Shown: positions 23,200-35,759 of the stretch, in pieces
Numbering within the stretch: the stretch's first letter is position 1
How the letters are laid out: every line of letters begins with the position of its first letter
DNA from: Gnetum montanum
Lineage: Eukaryota > Streptophyta > Gnetopsida > Gnetales > Gnetaceae
NCBI GenBank assembly: GCA_015680685.1
Contig: MNCI01014202.1
Span: 151,559-215,558 of the forward strand
DNA: 64,000 nucleotides
Direction: 5' to 3'
The notes under the pieces: generated by a model
The model's input: the letters and a program-made list of their open reading frames with translations, nothing else
Told to the model about the DNA's origin: nothing
Database searches by the model: none
Program-made: the position numbers and the translations under genes

Positions 23200-24267
23200 A
23201 TGCTCAAGGATAAGGAACTTAACTAGCCTAACCAAGAGGTATGCAAGTGGATCATCCCCATAGCAAACTTATGCCCTTTTACCCTTGCATAACCTCAATT
23301 AAGGAGTCCATGGGTCCCACAAATGATTAATGTTTATGAAAAGTTAAAGACCCAAATCCTCCTGAAGAATCTACCTATGAATTTCAATATGTCAAATTAA
23401 GACATTGAACAAACACATGAAAACTAGCAGTGAGTTGAGTTATGAAAAGAGTTGATGGATGAGATAGAGAGTGGAATGGGTTTCCCAATCATTGTCACAT
23501 GAAGTCCCTTGTGGATTCTATGGTTAAATGACCCGATAAAGTCCAACCTTAGTCCAGATCAAAACTAATAACTTTTAGTGACTTCACATCACCACTCCAA
23601 GACCAATCCATCCCCTCAAGACACAAGAATTCTCCCACAGACAATTACCATTCCCTATTTGAGAAGAAAAGAGAAGCAGGAAGTGAGAAAGGGCCTTAGT
23701 TAGAGGGGACCTTCATGGATGGGTAACATGTCTTTCTAGTCCCATAACCAATGCTTGTAGCCTATTTATCTTATCTAAGGGGTGTGCTTTGAATTTCCAT
23801 CATATTTTTTGTTGTTTTTTTTTGGTATTTTATGTTTTTATGAATTTTTTGGGTGGGAACCACACCATGCAAAGACTTATTCAACTTCATGTTATTGGTC
23901 GACATGGAATGGTAAGAAATCCATGAAAACACACATCCACTCAAGCAAGTAGAGAGGCACAAAGAGTATTAAATCCCCTTGAAATCATACCCTTTTTCAA
24001 CCTTTGAAATTTTCCCAAGTTTGAAAACTACCAAGGTCACAAATTCATTAAAGTTTTCTTAATGAAAAAGGCACCTCATACTTCCAAAACCAGGAAAACC
24101 ATAGAGTTGGTGGATGACTGGATGATGTGGACTCACCACCTATTCCATGAAAAAAAAACCTATCTTAGTCATTGGTCATCAAAATTCAAAAATAGAAACT
24201 GGACATTAGCAATCAAAAACATTAGGTACAAACCACCATTAGTAAACAACTATAGCATCACTAAGTC
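23200..24267 (-). other. Non-coding 3' spacer of element A
   Basis: Reverse-complement match to 35.76-36.88 kb of element B (for example GGGTCCCATGGACTCCTTAA-like text around 23280-23340 against 36720-36760). No coding region recognised. Confidence 0.6.
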
Positions 24268-24615
24268 CTATTGGCAATAAAGCACTTTTATTAGAAGACA
24301 AGAAAAATTCACACCAAAATAAAGTAAAGTATATAATAAATTGTAAAAATATTCAAGAAAAATAAAACATACTAATGATTTATTAAAATAAAAATTTGCA
24401 AAAATAAAAAAGTGAAACAAAAATGGTATAAAAACAAAGAAAGTGTGAAACAAAAAGATGTAAAAACAAAAAAGTAGAAAAACTGAGAAGCCACTTATAT
24501 AGTTAGCATAGATGGCCATCTCCCCCACAACTGAATTAAAAGAAGAAGAACTAAAAGATTCAGTGAGGTCATCCATTTGATGAGGTGTTGCTTGCACTAG
24601 CTTGCATGGGCTCAT
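24268..24615 (-). pseudogene. Hydrophobic ORF after integrase, element A copy
   Basis: 115 codons: a polar start, a SVVGEMAIYANYISGFS segment, then long Phe/Leu/Ile-rich stretches that read as two or three membrane-like segments. The counterpart in element B (35475-35750) has NSVIGEMSIHANYLYGSS followed by similar hydrophobic runs. The T-rich composition alone favours Phe codons, so a real membrane protein is unproven. Confidence 0.35.
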
Positions 24616-24639
24616 GGAAAGGTTTGACTTATTGTGTGT

Positions 24640-25800
24640 TGATTTGCTACATTTTGTTCAAGTTCTCAAGTTTGTAAATCAACATGGCCTCAGAAGGAAA
24701 GGTTCATAAATGATATAAGGTCCTGTTGACAATATCTGGAACTTAGTTTATTGAGGTACATGTGTGGGGTTCCAATAGAGGACCTTGTCTTCAGGTTGAA
24801 ATTTCACTTTTCTTATCCGAAGGTCATGGCATTATTTACTGAATGCTTTATGCACTTCATTTAAGGACAGGGCCACCAATCAATTCTCATCTAGCAAGTT
24901 AAGGTTGATCAATCTCTCTTTTTGTGCTAGGCTTAGGTCTAGGTTTAGGTTACAAGCTATTGAAAGTGTACGGAGCTAGGATTGAATTAGAAGAGTTGGT
25001 AATTTTTTGTACACCAGCTCATAGGGAGAGTAGCCTATAGGAAGCTTTCATGTCAAGTGGTAGGTCCAAGGGTCATCGTTAAGTTTTGTGCTCCAATCTC
25101 CCCTATATTTGCTAATTTTTCTTATTAAAATTTTCATGATCTCCCTATTGGTAACCTTTGCTTGACCATTGGCTTGGAGGTGGTAGGGTGCTATTAATTT
25201 ATGTTTAACCCCCAAGCATTACATGAGCTTGTGAAAAGTAAAACTTGTAAAATGAGTACCATTGTTAAAAATCAGTGCATGTGGCACTCCAAACCTATTT
25301 ACAACATTTTGTTGTACAAACCATGTAGCAGTGGAAGATGTACAGTTGATGAAGACTACTGCTTCTAACCATTTTATATAATAGTCAACACCAACTATTA
25401 TGTATGCATTTTCAGTTGACATGGATGTGATGGGACCCATGAAGTCTATGCTCCATATGTTGAAGGGTTCCAATGGTTGGATCCATTGCTAAGGTTTCCC
25501 AATTCAAGCAGTCATCCCACCATCTCATTGACAATTTTCACAAGAGTATATAAATTGATGGCATCTTTGAAGATTTTTGGCCAATAATACCCTGTCATCA
25601 GGATTTTAATGTACATGCATCTCCCTACATAATGGCCCCCATAAGGACCCTCATGAGTGTCTTGGAGAACGCATAGTTTCTCAACATCAAGAACATACCA
25701 ATGAAGCAAGTCATCAATGCACACCTTGTAAGTGTCTGTTAGTCTCCATGAAGCATTTGGCTTGATGAAGAAACTATTGTTTCTTTTGGTGGTCTAACTC
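24640..25800 (-). pseudogene. Gypsy integrase of A
   Basis: Zinc-binding part at 25512-25724 retains DTHEGPYGGHYVG with both His but has lost Cys. Core at 25219-25473: FNIWSIDFMGPI (first Asp present) and IFNNGTHFTSF, where the second catalytic Asp is Asn. The C-terminal part continues to about 24640 with stops. Confidence 0.8.
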
Positions 25801-25899
25801 TTGTGGCATCTCTTAAGTGAGAAGATAAGTAAGGATGTCATCAAACCATTTTGATTTAGTGGGCACTTATTCAATTATTGCACTGGAAAAGAGGAGTTC

Positions 25900-27180
25900 A
25901 TCATGAAATTGATCAGAGAGTGAGCTCTCATCCTCTTTGTTGTCCCATCATAACCAAGACAAGTAATCAATGACCACATTCTTAGTTCCCTTTTGTTCTA
26001 TCATTGTAATATCGAACTTCTACAAGATCACCAACCACCATATGACACGGGGGCTCACCATTGATTTATTCATCAGGAAGGAAATGGCACTATGATCATT
26101 ATGCAAGAACACCTTGTATCCAAGCACATAGTGCCTGAGCTTCTCCAAGGAATACACCATGGCCATCAGCTCTTTCTCTATTGTGGTGTAATTGAGATAT
26201 CCACAACCATTTCTTTAGCTTGCATAGTGCATGTAATATGTACATTTTTGATTATCCACTATGTAAGCACAACTCCCAAGGCATAGTTCAATGCATCCAT
26301 CATGATGTGAAACAAACGGGACCAATCAGGTGCTTGTAGAATTGGAGTCTCTACAAGCTTCTCCTTAAGCTATTGGAATGCCTTTTTACATTCCTTAGTC
26401 CATTTGAATAGAGCATCTTTCTTTGTGAGCTTAACCAATGGTTTCACGACCTTAAAGAAATTCTCGATGAATCATCGGTAGTAGCCAGTGTGTCCAAGGA
26501 ATGACTAGAAATCATTAATGATTTTCAGTTGAAGGGTTATTTCTTGGATGACTTGAATCTTTTTAGGATCTACCTCAATCCCTACTTGAGAAATTTTATG
26601 CCCCAACACAATGCCCTCCTAGACCATGAGATGGCCTTTTTTCCAATTGAGCCGAAGATTTGTCTCCATGCATCTTTTAAGTAATTGCTTAAGGAGGTCC
26701 AACACTTGCTCAAACGTAGCATAATAGGTGGAGAAGTCATCCATAAAGACTTCCACCCTACTACCAATTTTCTGTTGAAAAATTCTTAGGACCAAGTGTT
26801 GGAAAGTTACAGGGACACTGTACAAACCAAAGGGCATCTTACAATACGCAAAAGGCCCCCAGGGACTTGTGAATGTTGTTTTGGCTTGATCCTTAGGCAT
26901 AATTTGAATTTGATTATAGCAACTATAATCATCTAGAAAGCTATAAGTAATGCCTTGAAATAGTGTCCAACACCTAGTTCACAAATGGCAATGGAAAATA
27001 ATCTTTGAACATTGTCATGTTTAACAACCTAAAATCAATATAGACCTGCCACTTTCCACATTTCTTTGACATAATTACAAGTGGGCTAACCCACTCACTA
27101 TTTGAAATTGGATAGATGAAACCCACCTTGAGGAGTTGTTCAATTTCCTCTTTGACAATCTATTTCAATTTAGGGTTTAG
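25900..27180 (-). pseudogene. Gypsy reverse transcriptase and RNase H of A
   Basis: RT: FIYPISNSEWVSPLVI, then YIDFRLLNM, DYFPLPF (27.1-27.0 kb), GPFAYCKMPFGLYSVPVTFQ and the catalytic loop region VFMDDFSTY (26.75 kb). RNase H: TTIEKELMAMVYSLEKLRHY and LHNDHSAISFLMNKSMVS (26.2-26.05 kb). Many stops from C-to-T changes. Confidence 0.85.
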
Positions 27181-27639
27181 CCACCACTATGGCTACCTCT
27201 CTGGCTTCATGGCTAGATCGGTATAGATGTAATGCTGGCATATCTTAGGATCAATCCTTGTGAGTTCAAAATATGACCAACCAAAGGTTGTTGGCCATTT
27301 GTTAACCACCTTCAATAGCATCCTTTTTTACTCAATAGCAAAGTTGACATTGATTATCACTAGCTTGCTATTTTTCAGAAATGCATATTCCATGCTAGTA
27401 GGTAGAGCTTTCAACTCTAAGGACTCCTGTTTAAAACTGTCAAGGATTTCCAACTCTTCCCAATTGGTATCATTAGGCTCATCATTGGAGAGTTGTCAAT
27501 GAACTTACTCCAATTCATCCATGCCTTCAACATAGGCACAAGTTAGGCTCTCAGTAGGTTCCATGCAATGTGTGCTACTATTAGAATTAATTGTCAGCCA
27601 TTAGGTACCCTCTTGTTTTGTGGCTACTACATATAGGTA

Positions 27640-28314
27640 ACTTTGGATTTTAGATTCATCTACATATTATTTGCATGCTTTTATTGATGTGCTTTTAATA
27701 GACTCGAGTTTCTACATATATTTGCACCTTATATCGTTGTACGTGATGCATGGAACTCTCTTCTTCTTGATCTTTCCAAATGCATTTTCCTTGAAAATCT
27801 CTATGGAAAGATCTTTGATGCTCATTCATGCATCAACAGTGTTCAACCAAGCCCTTTCCATATTGCTTAGGAAGTTCCCTTTGCAATTGTCAACTTTGAT
27901 CACTAGAAAATTGGCAAGATACAACCATCCATAGAGAGTGGTCACAATTTCCTCCACTAGTCCCAAAGAAATAGTGATGTACTAATTTGCCAATTTTTAA
28001 TGGATGTTTTGAGATGAGGCAGGTTCTAGGTGTTGTACATTTCATGGAAAATTAGGTTGATAATAGAACATGAATCAAGAAGAGCCTTGCATGGCTTATT
28101 CCCAAAAATTTGCAAGTACATGAGAGGACTTCCAAGATCAGCTCTTTTCCTAGGAAGGTTACCATCCTTGATCCAATCATATAAAGCATGGGTTGACAAG
28201 ATAGTGAAAATCTTGGGAGCCATTTCGTTTAAAGGGCTTTCGAAAGGAATGGATGCAAAGGATGAAGGAGACATAGGGTGACTAGTTGCATAACTAGGTG
28301 AGGGCTTAGTAGGG
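27640..28314 (-). pseudogene. Gypsy aspartic protease region of A
   Basis: LYDWIKDGNLPRKRADLGSP is followed by KALLDSCSIINLI (28026-28274), where the catalytic D-S/T-G reads D-S-C. The sequence ends at the insertion point of element B; the upstream residues (SPSYATSHP) resume across it at 42236. Confidence 0.75.
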
Positions 28315-29257
28315 TGATAAGCATCAAACTGTCACATTGACAAGCCCCCATTGACGTGGCCCTGTCGATGGACCCCCATTGACAAGGCCTCACTTACATG
28401 GTGTTGCCCCATTGATGTAGCATTTCCTTCATCTATGGGACCCTATCAACACAACCCTAAAGTAAAAACTATAAATACAAGATCCCAACCATGTTTATGG
28501 AGAGTACAAGTCATAGTAGTAGCCGAACTCTTGCAGTTTTTACATTCAAAAGCTAGAATATTTTCTTGAGTGCCTACAGCAGGAGTCATTGAGTATATGG
28601 ATCTTTATTTGAGCGTTGTTGTACCTAAGCATGATAGTATGTGTGCCAATAAAGACAAGCTTCTTGATAAACCTTGCAGCATTTTGGATAGTTTAGATAT
28701 TTTATTCATGCATTTGATGCTTTTAGTTATTTATTCAATGTTTTCCAGTAATTAAGCCTATTAAGTAATTAAATAAGATAATTTAGATAGATTAAATACA
28801 TACATATGACCGCTTCAAGCGTAACACGTATTCGCTTCATAATCTTAGCAGCATTATTGCTTGGTACACCCAGTAGCATATTGCTTCGTAACCCAACAAT
28901 GGATACATAGGTTTAGGACATGTATGAAAAGTGGAACTAGATGCTTATGTTAGAACTAGTTAGAGATTAGTTAGTTAGTAAATTAAATTATTTATTTAAT
29001 TACTTTATCTCTCTCTCTTTAAGCACCAAAACCATAACACATAAAATGATAAAAATCATATGCCTCAATTACACTTAACCATACCATTGTGCTTCAAAAG
29101 TGTAATTGAGAAGACAACAAATGACCATTAGGGCAAGGTTCACTTCCTAGAAGAGTAGTGCACTAGAAACTAAAGTCCGTGGAATTCAACTGAATCATTC
29201 ATGAATGCTTCATGATTCATATGGTTAGGCGTAGGGGTACCTCTTCACTACTCATCA
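28315..29257 (+). repeat. 5' LTR of B
   Basis: 943 bp. U3 (28335-28455) carries repeated ATTGAC(A/G)-GGCC/GTCGATGG words; TATA-like ACTATAAATACAAG near 28466; R/U5 contains GCGTAACACGTATTCGCTT and CTTCGTAACCCAACAATGG. Collinear with 41323-42235. Confidence 0.9.
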
Positions 29258-29280
29258 TTGGCATCATTGCTAGGGACTCT
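29258..29280 (+). promoter_or_regulatory. Primer-binding site of B, decayed tRNA-Asp type
   Basis: TTGGCATCATTGCTAGGGAC equals the tRNA-Asp-type primer site TGGCGCCGTTGCCGGGGA after C-to-T and G-to-A changes, mostly at CpG sites. tRNA-Asp priming is known for Athila elements. Confidence 0.7.
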
Positions 29281-29441
29281 GTTTGTTGAAACATGCACTA
29301 TCTAGGTTTAGTGATATCATTAATATTGTTGGATGAACCCCAAGGTCGATATCATTCTTAAATAATATAACTACAAAAGTACATTGATATTTTAATTATT
29401 TTACAAAATTTCTTCTTCTCACAGACAATGATACAAAACCA

Positions 29442-31190
29442 TTGGTCCCACAAGAATGCAAAGTGATATATACTCATCCAGATGAGTATGTGCCTAATTC
29501 CATCTTTATCCTACACCAAGATGAGCAACTACGATGGCGTGATATGGAAGGAAACATTATATTTTCCCCCAATCAATTTATGCTCGAGATGTTGCTTCAA
29601 ACTCTAAAGAAGTTAGGCATCTTGAATCTTCAAGAGAAATAAGTTGTGAATGGTTATGACACTCGGGACTACCATTCCAGTGAAACATAATGCTAGCAAG
29701 ATCAACATTAGGAGAGATATCACGAGGATGTGAAGGAAAAATAGTTAACCAATCCCTTGTTCTTGCTGAACCAAGATGATAATGAGGGCCCTTCCTCTAA
29801 GGGCTCTCAACATGAAGATTCTCCACACTTTGTTACTGGTGATGAGGATGTGGCCCTAAATCTGCAATTTACAATCAATAATTTAGGTTTAGAAAAACAT
29901 GGCAATCAAGGCAAGGGGTCAAACAAGCATCATGATGATAGGAAAATTGATGAACATGGTTGTGATAACTGAAGGGGAATTGGCAAATACCATGGTGGTG
30001 GTGGTCCTCCTTCCTCTTTGTCCTCTTCATCTACATTTGCTTCTTCTTCCTCTTCTGATTCTAAAAGACACTGCAAAAGAAACAACCATAATGGTGGTGA
30101 ACATCAAGGTAATAATACTAATTGTCATGCCCACAATAATCAAAGGGGTAACAAAGTACATCATTGGCAACAACGAAATACTGATGATGATTAGCCTTTG
30201 TTAGCAACTTAAAGTATGCTTAGCATTGTAAAGGCAATCAAGATTCCAACTAGGCATGTGAAAGATAGGCAAATCAAGTGCTTAGACATGAACAATATCT
30301 CAGGATTTGAGGGGGGATATAACTTTGATTTGCAAAACCATCTACAAGCCTTTCACGATGCCTACATCTTACAAAACACTAAAAATGATTGGTAGAAACT
30401 CAAACTCTTTCCTAGGACACTCATCAAGGAAGTCAAAGGTTGGTACCAATCCTTGGAGCCAGAATCTATCTATCAATGGACTACCATGCTAGAAGTATTC
30501 AATGATAAATACCAGGCATACTCCAAAGTGTCCAATCTAAGAAGGAAAATCCAAGGTTGAAAATAGGGAACACATGAATCCTTGGATGCCACCATGAGCA
30601 AATACTATTCTCTCTTACATCGATGCCTTGGTCATGGTTATTCTCAAAGGAAATAACTTTGCCAAATCATAGATGGGCTTAGAGTAAAAACTAGAAGAAC
30701 TCTTGGTATTGATGCCCAAGGGAGACTATCCAAACTAAGAGTTTATCATATACAAAGGCTAATAGAGAAATTAGTAAAAGAAGAAGGTGAGTTGCAAAAA
30801 AGGGAAAGTGTAGAAGAATATAATAGGGACCCTTCCATCAGAGAAAGGTAGGTCTGATTTTGTGATAAGGAGGAGTCACCACTCAATGAAGTGGGGAATA
30901 GAAAAACCTTGCCCATCCAAAAATTTGTTTCTGATATTTCAGCAAAGGTTGATAAATTATGGGACTCTTTGGATGAGAAATTCCAAACTGCTATGAAAAT
31001 TTTTGAAGAATCCAAAGAGAAAAATAATGATCATAACCGCAAGAGGCAGAAGGAAGTTGAACGTGCCTACTAGGGAGGTAAGGGTAAAGCTGCTCTAGTA
31101 AAAGAAGTTGTGGAAACAGACTCCACTAATGATGTTGGTTGTGACATTTGTTAGTATGAACATCCTAAGGGATGTTACCTTATGGTGTCA
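29442..31190 (+). pseudogene. Gypsy gag of B
   Basis: N-terminal part (MVPQECKVIY) is followed by a Ser/Gly/His-rich low-complexity stretch near 29.9-30.2 kb. The retrotransposon-gag core is at 30.3-30.7 kb: LFPRTLIKEVKGWYQSLEPE, then YQWTTMLEVFNDKYQ and ATMSKYYSLLHRC. A coiled-coil segment at 30891-31073 (KVDKLWDSLDEKFQ) and a C-x2-C...H-P-K-G-C knuckle-like end (31.14 kb) follow. Stops at several points. It aligns throughout with the gag of A. Confidence 0.8.
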
Positions 31191-32850
31191 CACTTACAAG
31201 GGTCTTGGATATACGCATTAAATCCTTAACTAGCATGGAGGCAAGAACTTAGATGATTACCTTATCCTCAAGGAAATCCTAGACAGTTCCACCAGAAACA
31301 ACAAGCTTACTACCCAAGTGAAGCTCCACCACAACCATATGAACAATATCAACAGTGGCACCAACCATAGTCATGGGAAATGCCATCACCAAGACAAGTA
31401 CCCTTATAGGTAACTAGATCCATACAAGTACGATGTTCAACAACCTGTCTCTCCACGAAGATCTACCAGCCATGCCTCATTCCAACATCACTATTACCCT
31501 CTAGAGTATCATTGACCTCATTCACCATCTACTCAAGGAGACCATCCATACCCATACCACCCTTTGTATCTGTCTACACACATCCCTCTACCCTCAACCC
31601 AGTTACCTCCTACTCCATCCATGAAGGATGAAATTTCCCCACAGTTGTAGCAACAAAATGCTACAAGGGTTATACATTCACAACCAGCCTTCTAGCTGGG
31701 TGGTTCAGATAATTGATCCAAGAAATGACCATTTGTCTAACCCAATAGTCCTCCCAAAACCTCACAACCTAATGAGGTTGGTTGCCTTGTATCTCCAACA
31801 CCCTCATCCTATGTATCAAACACATTCGAGTGCCCTTCAAACCAAATGCCACCCCAGATCTACACTGTGATGTTAAGTTATGCTATTTTTGATTATATTA
31901 AGGTTGGCAACCTTCCCATGAAGAGATCTGATCTAGGAAGCCCTCTTATTTACTTATACATTGCTAGAAATGAGCCATGGAAGGCTCTTTTTAATTCTGG
32001 TTTTGGTGTCAATCTCATCTCCCATGAATATACAAAGCTGGGAACCTACCACCTCTCAAGAAGAGTAACATCGATTTGGAATTGCCAGACCAATCAATCA
32101 CTATTCCTTTGGGATTAGTGGAGGACATTGTGACCATAGTTTGTGGGTGGTCCTATCCTACCGATTTTCTAGTGATCAAGGTAGAGAACTACAAAGGTGA
32201 CTTCCCCATCATTATGGAAAGGGCTTGGTTAAGCACAGTTAATGCACAAATGAGCATAAGGGACCTCTCCTTGGAGATCTCCAAGGAGAATGAATTTGGA
32301 CAACTAGCGAAGAAGTGTGTTCCATCAATTGCATGTGATAACGAGTGCAATTGCATGCAAAAGATATGATCCATCAAGAGTACATTCATTAAAACATGCA
32401 ATCAATGTGCACATGAAACAGACATTCAAAGGTGCCTATACATAGTAGCCATAAAATAGGAGGGCACCTAGTCATTGATAGCTAACTTTGATAGTAGCAC
32501 ACTATGCATGGAGCCTACTGAGCACCTAACATGCGCCTATGTCAAAATCATGGATGAACTTGAGCAAGTTCATTGGCAACTCTCTAATGATGAAGAAGAT
32601 GATGATACTTGTTGGGGAAAGTTGGAAATCCTTGAAAATTTCAAATAGAATCCCCTAGTGTTAAAAACTATACCAGCTAGCATGAATTATGCATTTCTAA
32701 ACAATGGTAAGCCAATTATAATTAATGCAAATCTTGCTCCTGAACAAAAAGACAAGTTGTTGATGGTCATCAACAAATGACCAACAACCTTTGCTTGGTC
32801 ATATCCTAAACTGACTAGAATTTATCCAAGGATATGCCAACATCATATCT
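31191..32850 (+). pseudogene. Gag-protease linker and aspartic protease of B
   Basis: The linker (31.2-31.85 kb) is rich in Gln, Pro, His and Tyr. Protease: FDYIKVGNLPMKRSDLGSP then KALFNSGFGVNLISHEY (31846-32118), where the catalytic Asp is Asn. A conserved stretch ENYKGDFPIIMERAWLS follows (32.19 kb). The region from 32.37 to 32.85 kb leads to the RT. Inactive. Confidence 0.75.
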
Positions 32851-32864
32851 ACACCAACCTAGCC

Positions 32865-34120
32865 ATGAAGCTAAGAAGGTGGTTGAACCCCAAGTTGAAG
32901 CAAATCATCAAGAAGAAAATAGAACAACTCCTCAATGCGAGGTTCATCTATCCCATTGCGAATAGTGAGTGGGTTAGCCCACTCATAATTGTGCCAAAGA
33001 AAGGTGGCAAGCAGGAGGTCTACATTGACTTTAGGCTATTGAACATGGCAACATTTAAAGATCATTTTCCATTGCCATTTGTGGAGCAAGTATTGGACAC
33101 TCTCTCTAGGCATTTGTATATAGCTTCTTGGATGGTTATAGTTGCTATAACCAGATCCAGATTGCACCAGGGGATTAGGCCAAGACAACATCACGAGTCC
33201 TTGGGGAACTTTTGCATATTGTAAGATGTCATTCAATCTATGCAATGCCCCTACAACATTTCAACACTTGGTCCCTAGTATTTTCCAGCAGCAGATTGAT
33301 AGCCAGGTAGAATGATTTCTCTACCTATGGGGCTACATTTAAGCAAGCCTTGGATCACCTTAAGCAAGTACTAAAAAGATGTGTTGAAATAAACCTCAAG
33401 CTTAATTAGTAGAAAATCCATTTAATGATCTAGGAAGGCATAGTACTAGGGCATAGAATTACTCAAGCAGGGATTGAGGTAGACCCGAAAAGGATAAGGG
33501 CATCCAAGGAATTATACACCAACTAGAGATAGTCAAAGATGTTCAATCATTCCTTGGATACACTGGCTACTACTTGTGATTCATCAAAAATTTCTTCAGG
33601 ATCGCAAAGCTATTGGTTGATCCTTCAAAGAAAGATGCTCCATTTGTCTTGACTAAGGAGTACGAACATGCATTCCAACTACTAAAGGAAAAGCTCATAG
33701 AAACTCTGATTCTATGAGCACTAGACTAGTCTAGGCTATTTCATATAATAACATATGCATCTAACTATGCCTTGGGAGTCCTACTTATGTAGTTGGATTA
33801 TATAAAATATTCATATTACATCAACTACACAAGCCAAAGCATTGTGTGTGTGCAATTGAATTACACCACAACTGAGAAAGAACTGACAGCAGTGGTGTAT
33901 GCTCTCAAAAAGTTCAGGCATTATGTGCTTGGCTACAAAGTATTTGTGCACACAGATCACAATGTCATTCATTTCCTAATGAATAAGCCAATGGTGAGCC
34001 CCTATATCATACAATGGATCGTGATCTTACAAGAATTTGATCTCACAATGGTAGATCAGAAAGGGACTAAGAATGTTGTCATTGATCACCTCTCTCGATT
34101 AAGATGGGATAATAAAGAGA
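32865..34120 (+). pseudogene. Gypsy reverse transcriptase and RNase H of B
   Basis: RT: FIYPIANSEWVSPLIIVPKK, YIDFRLLNM, DHFPLPFVEQVLD (32865-33224), then FQHLVPSIFQQQI near 33.25 kb; the catalytic Y-x-D-D is destroyed. DVQSFLGYTGYY (33.54 kb) is the connection. RNase H: TTTEKELTAVVYALKKFRHY, VFVHTDHNVIHFLMNKPMVS and KNVVIDHLSRL (33793-34110). Confidence 0.85.
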
Positions 34121-34239
34121 AGAAGAGTCCACTCTCTGATCAATTTCCAGATGAACTCCTCTTTACAGGAGCAATAAATGACCAAGTACCCACTAAAACA
34201 AAATGGTATGATTACATCCTCACTTACCTTCTCACTTAG

Positions 34240-35464
34240 GAGATGCCACAAGATTTGGACTTTAGAAAGAAATAATAATTTCTTTACTAGGCAAAGTACT
34301 TCATGGAAATTAATGAACACCTTTACAAAGTGTACATCGATGGCCTAGTTCATTGGTATGTCCCTAATATAGATCAATTGTGTGTTCTCGAAGATGCTCA
34401 TGAAGGTCCTTGCAGAGGCTAGTATGTAGGGAGACACATGGCCATAAAAATCTTGATGGCATGATACTATCGGCGTACAATCTTTCGGGATGCCCACCAA
34501 TTTGTTTAATCTTGTAAATGTTGTTAAAGAGATGGTGGGATAACTACACGAATAGAGGATCCTCAATAGTGGATTCAACCACTAGAGCCCTTTGACATAT
34601 GGGACATAGACTTTATGGGTTCCATCACACCCATGTCCAATGAAAAGGCATACATCATCGTAGCAATTAACTACTACACCAAATGGGAAAAAGCAACAGC
34701 TATCATTGATTGTACATCATCCAGTACTACTAGATTTGTACAACAACATGTTGTAAATAGGTTTGGGATGTCACATGCATGAATTTCTAAAAATGAAACT
34801 CATTTTACAAGTGCCACTTTTAGAAAGCTGATACAATTCTTGGGGGTTAAACATAAATTAACAACACCCTATCACCTCCAATCCAACGGTCAAGTAAAAG
34901 TCACCAACATGGAGATTACAAAGATTCTAACAAGAACTATAAGCAAATATTGGAGAGATTGGAGCACAAAATTCAACAATTCCCTATGGGCCTACTGCTT
35001 AACATGGAAACTCCCTATTGGCTACTCTTCCTATGAGCTAATGTACATAAACCTTCTAATGCTTCCAATTCAATCTGAGCTCTGTACACTTTCAACAGGT
35101 TGTGACTTAGACCTTAACTTGAGCCTAGCACAAAGAGAAAGATTGATCAACCTAAACGTGCTAGACAAAAATCAATTAGTGGCCCTATCTCTGAATGAAG
35201 TGCATAAGGCATTCAACAAACAACAACATGACCTGAGAATATGAAAAGTGAAATTTCAATCAGGAGATAAGGTTCTCTACTAGAATCCCACACATGCACC
35301 TTAGAAAACTAAATTTCAAATGTTGTGGAAAAGATCTTATATAATTGATAAAACCTTTCCTTCTAGGGCAATGAGCATATACAAACCTGAGAGTTCAAAT
35401 AAAAAGCAGTTGGTCAACATCCAACAAGTGAAACCTTACATGAGCCCAAGCAACCCAGTGTAAT
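34240..35464 (+). pseudogene. Gypsy integrase of B
   Basis: LCVLEDAHEGPCRG marks the zinc-binding part, with Cys at about 34505. Core: EPFDIWDIDFMGSI (first Asp), ISKNETHFTSATF (second Asp replaced) and TTPYHLQSNGQVKVTNMEI (Glu helix). The C-terminal part reads LWAYCLTWKLPIGYSSYELMY. Ends near 35464. Confidence 0.85.
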
Positions 35465-35474
35465 AAATACCTCA

Positions 35475-35750
35475 ATGGATGGACAAAAACGCTCAACTTT
35501 TGGATCTCTTCCTTCCAACTCAGTCATAGGGGAGATGTCCATCCATGCTAATTATCTATATGGCTCCTCAATTTTTCTATTTTTTGTTTTCCATGTTTTT
35601 AATTTTGCAATTTATTTATTTTACACCTTTCTGATCTTCAAGCTTTTTCCTATTTTTACATCAATTTTTTGTTTTACATCATCATTAGTACATTTGAATC
35701 TTTCTTGGATATTTTACACTTTCTTATCTATTTTACTTTGTTTTGTTTGA
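35475..35750 (+). pseudogene. Hydrophobic ORF after integrase, element B copy
   Basis: 91 codons; NSVIGEMSIHANYLYGSS followed by Phe/Leu-rich segments, parallel to 24268-24615 of element A. Function unknown. Confidence 0.35.
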
Positions 35751-35759
35751 GTGTGATTT

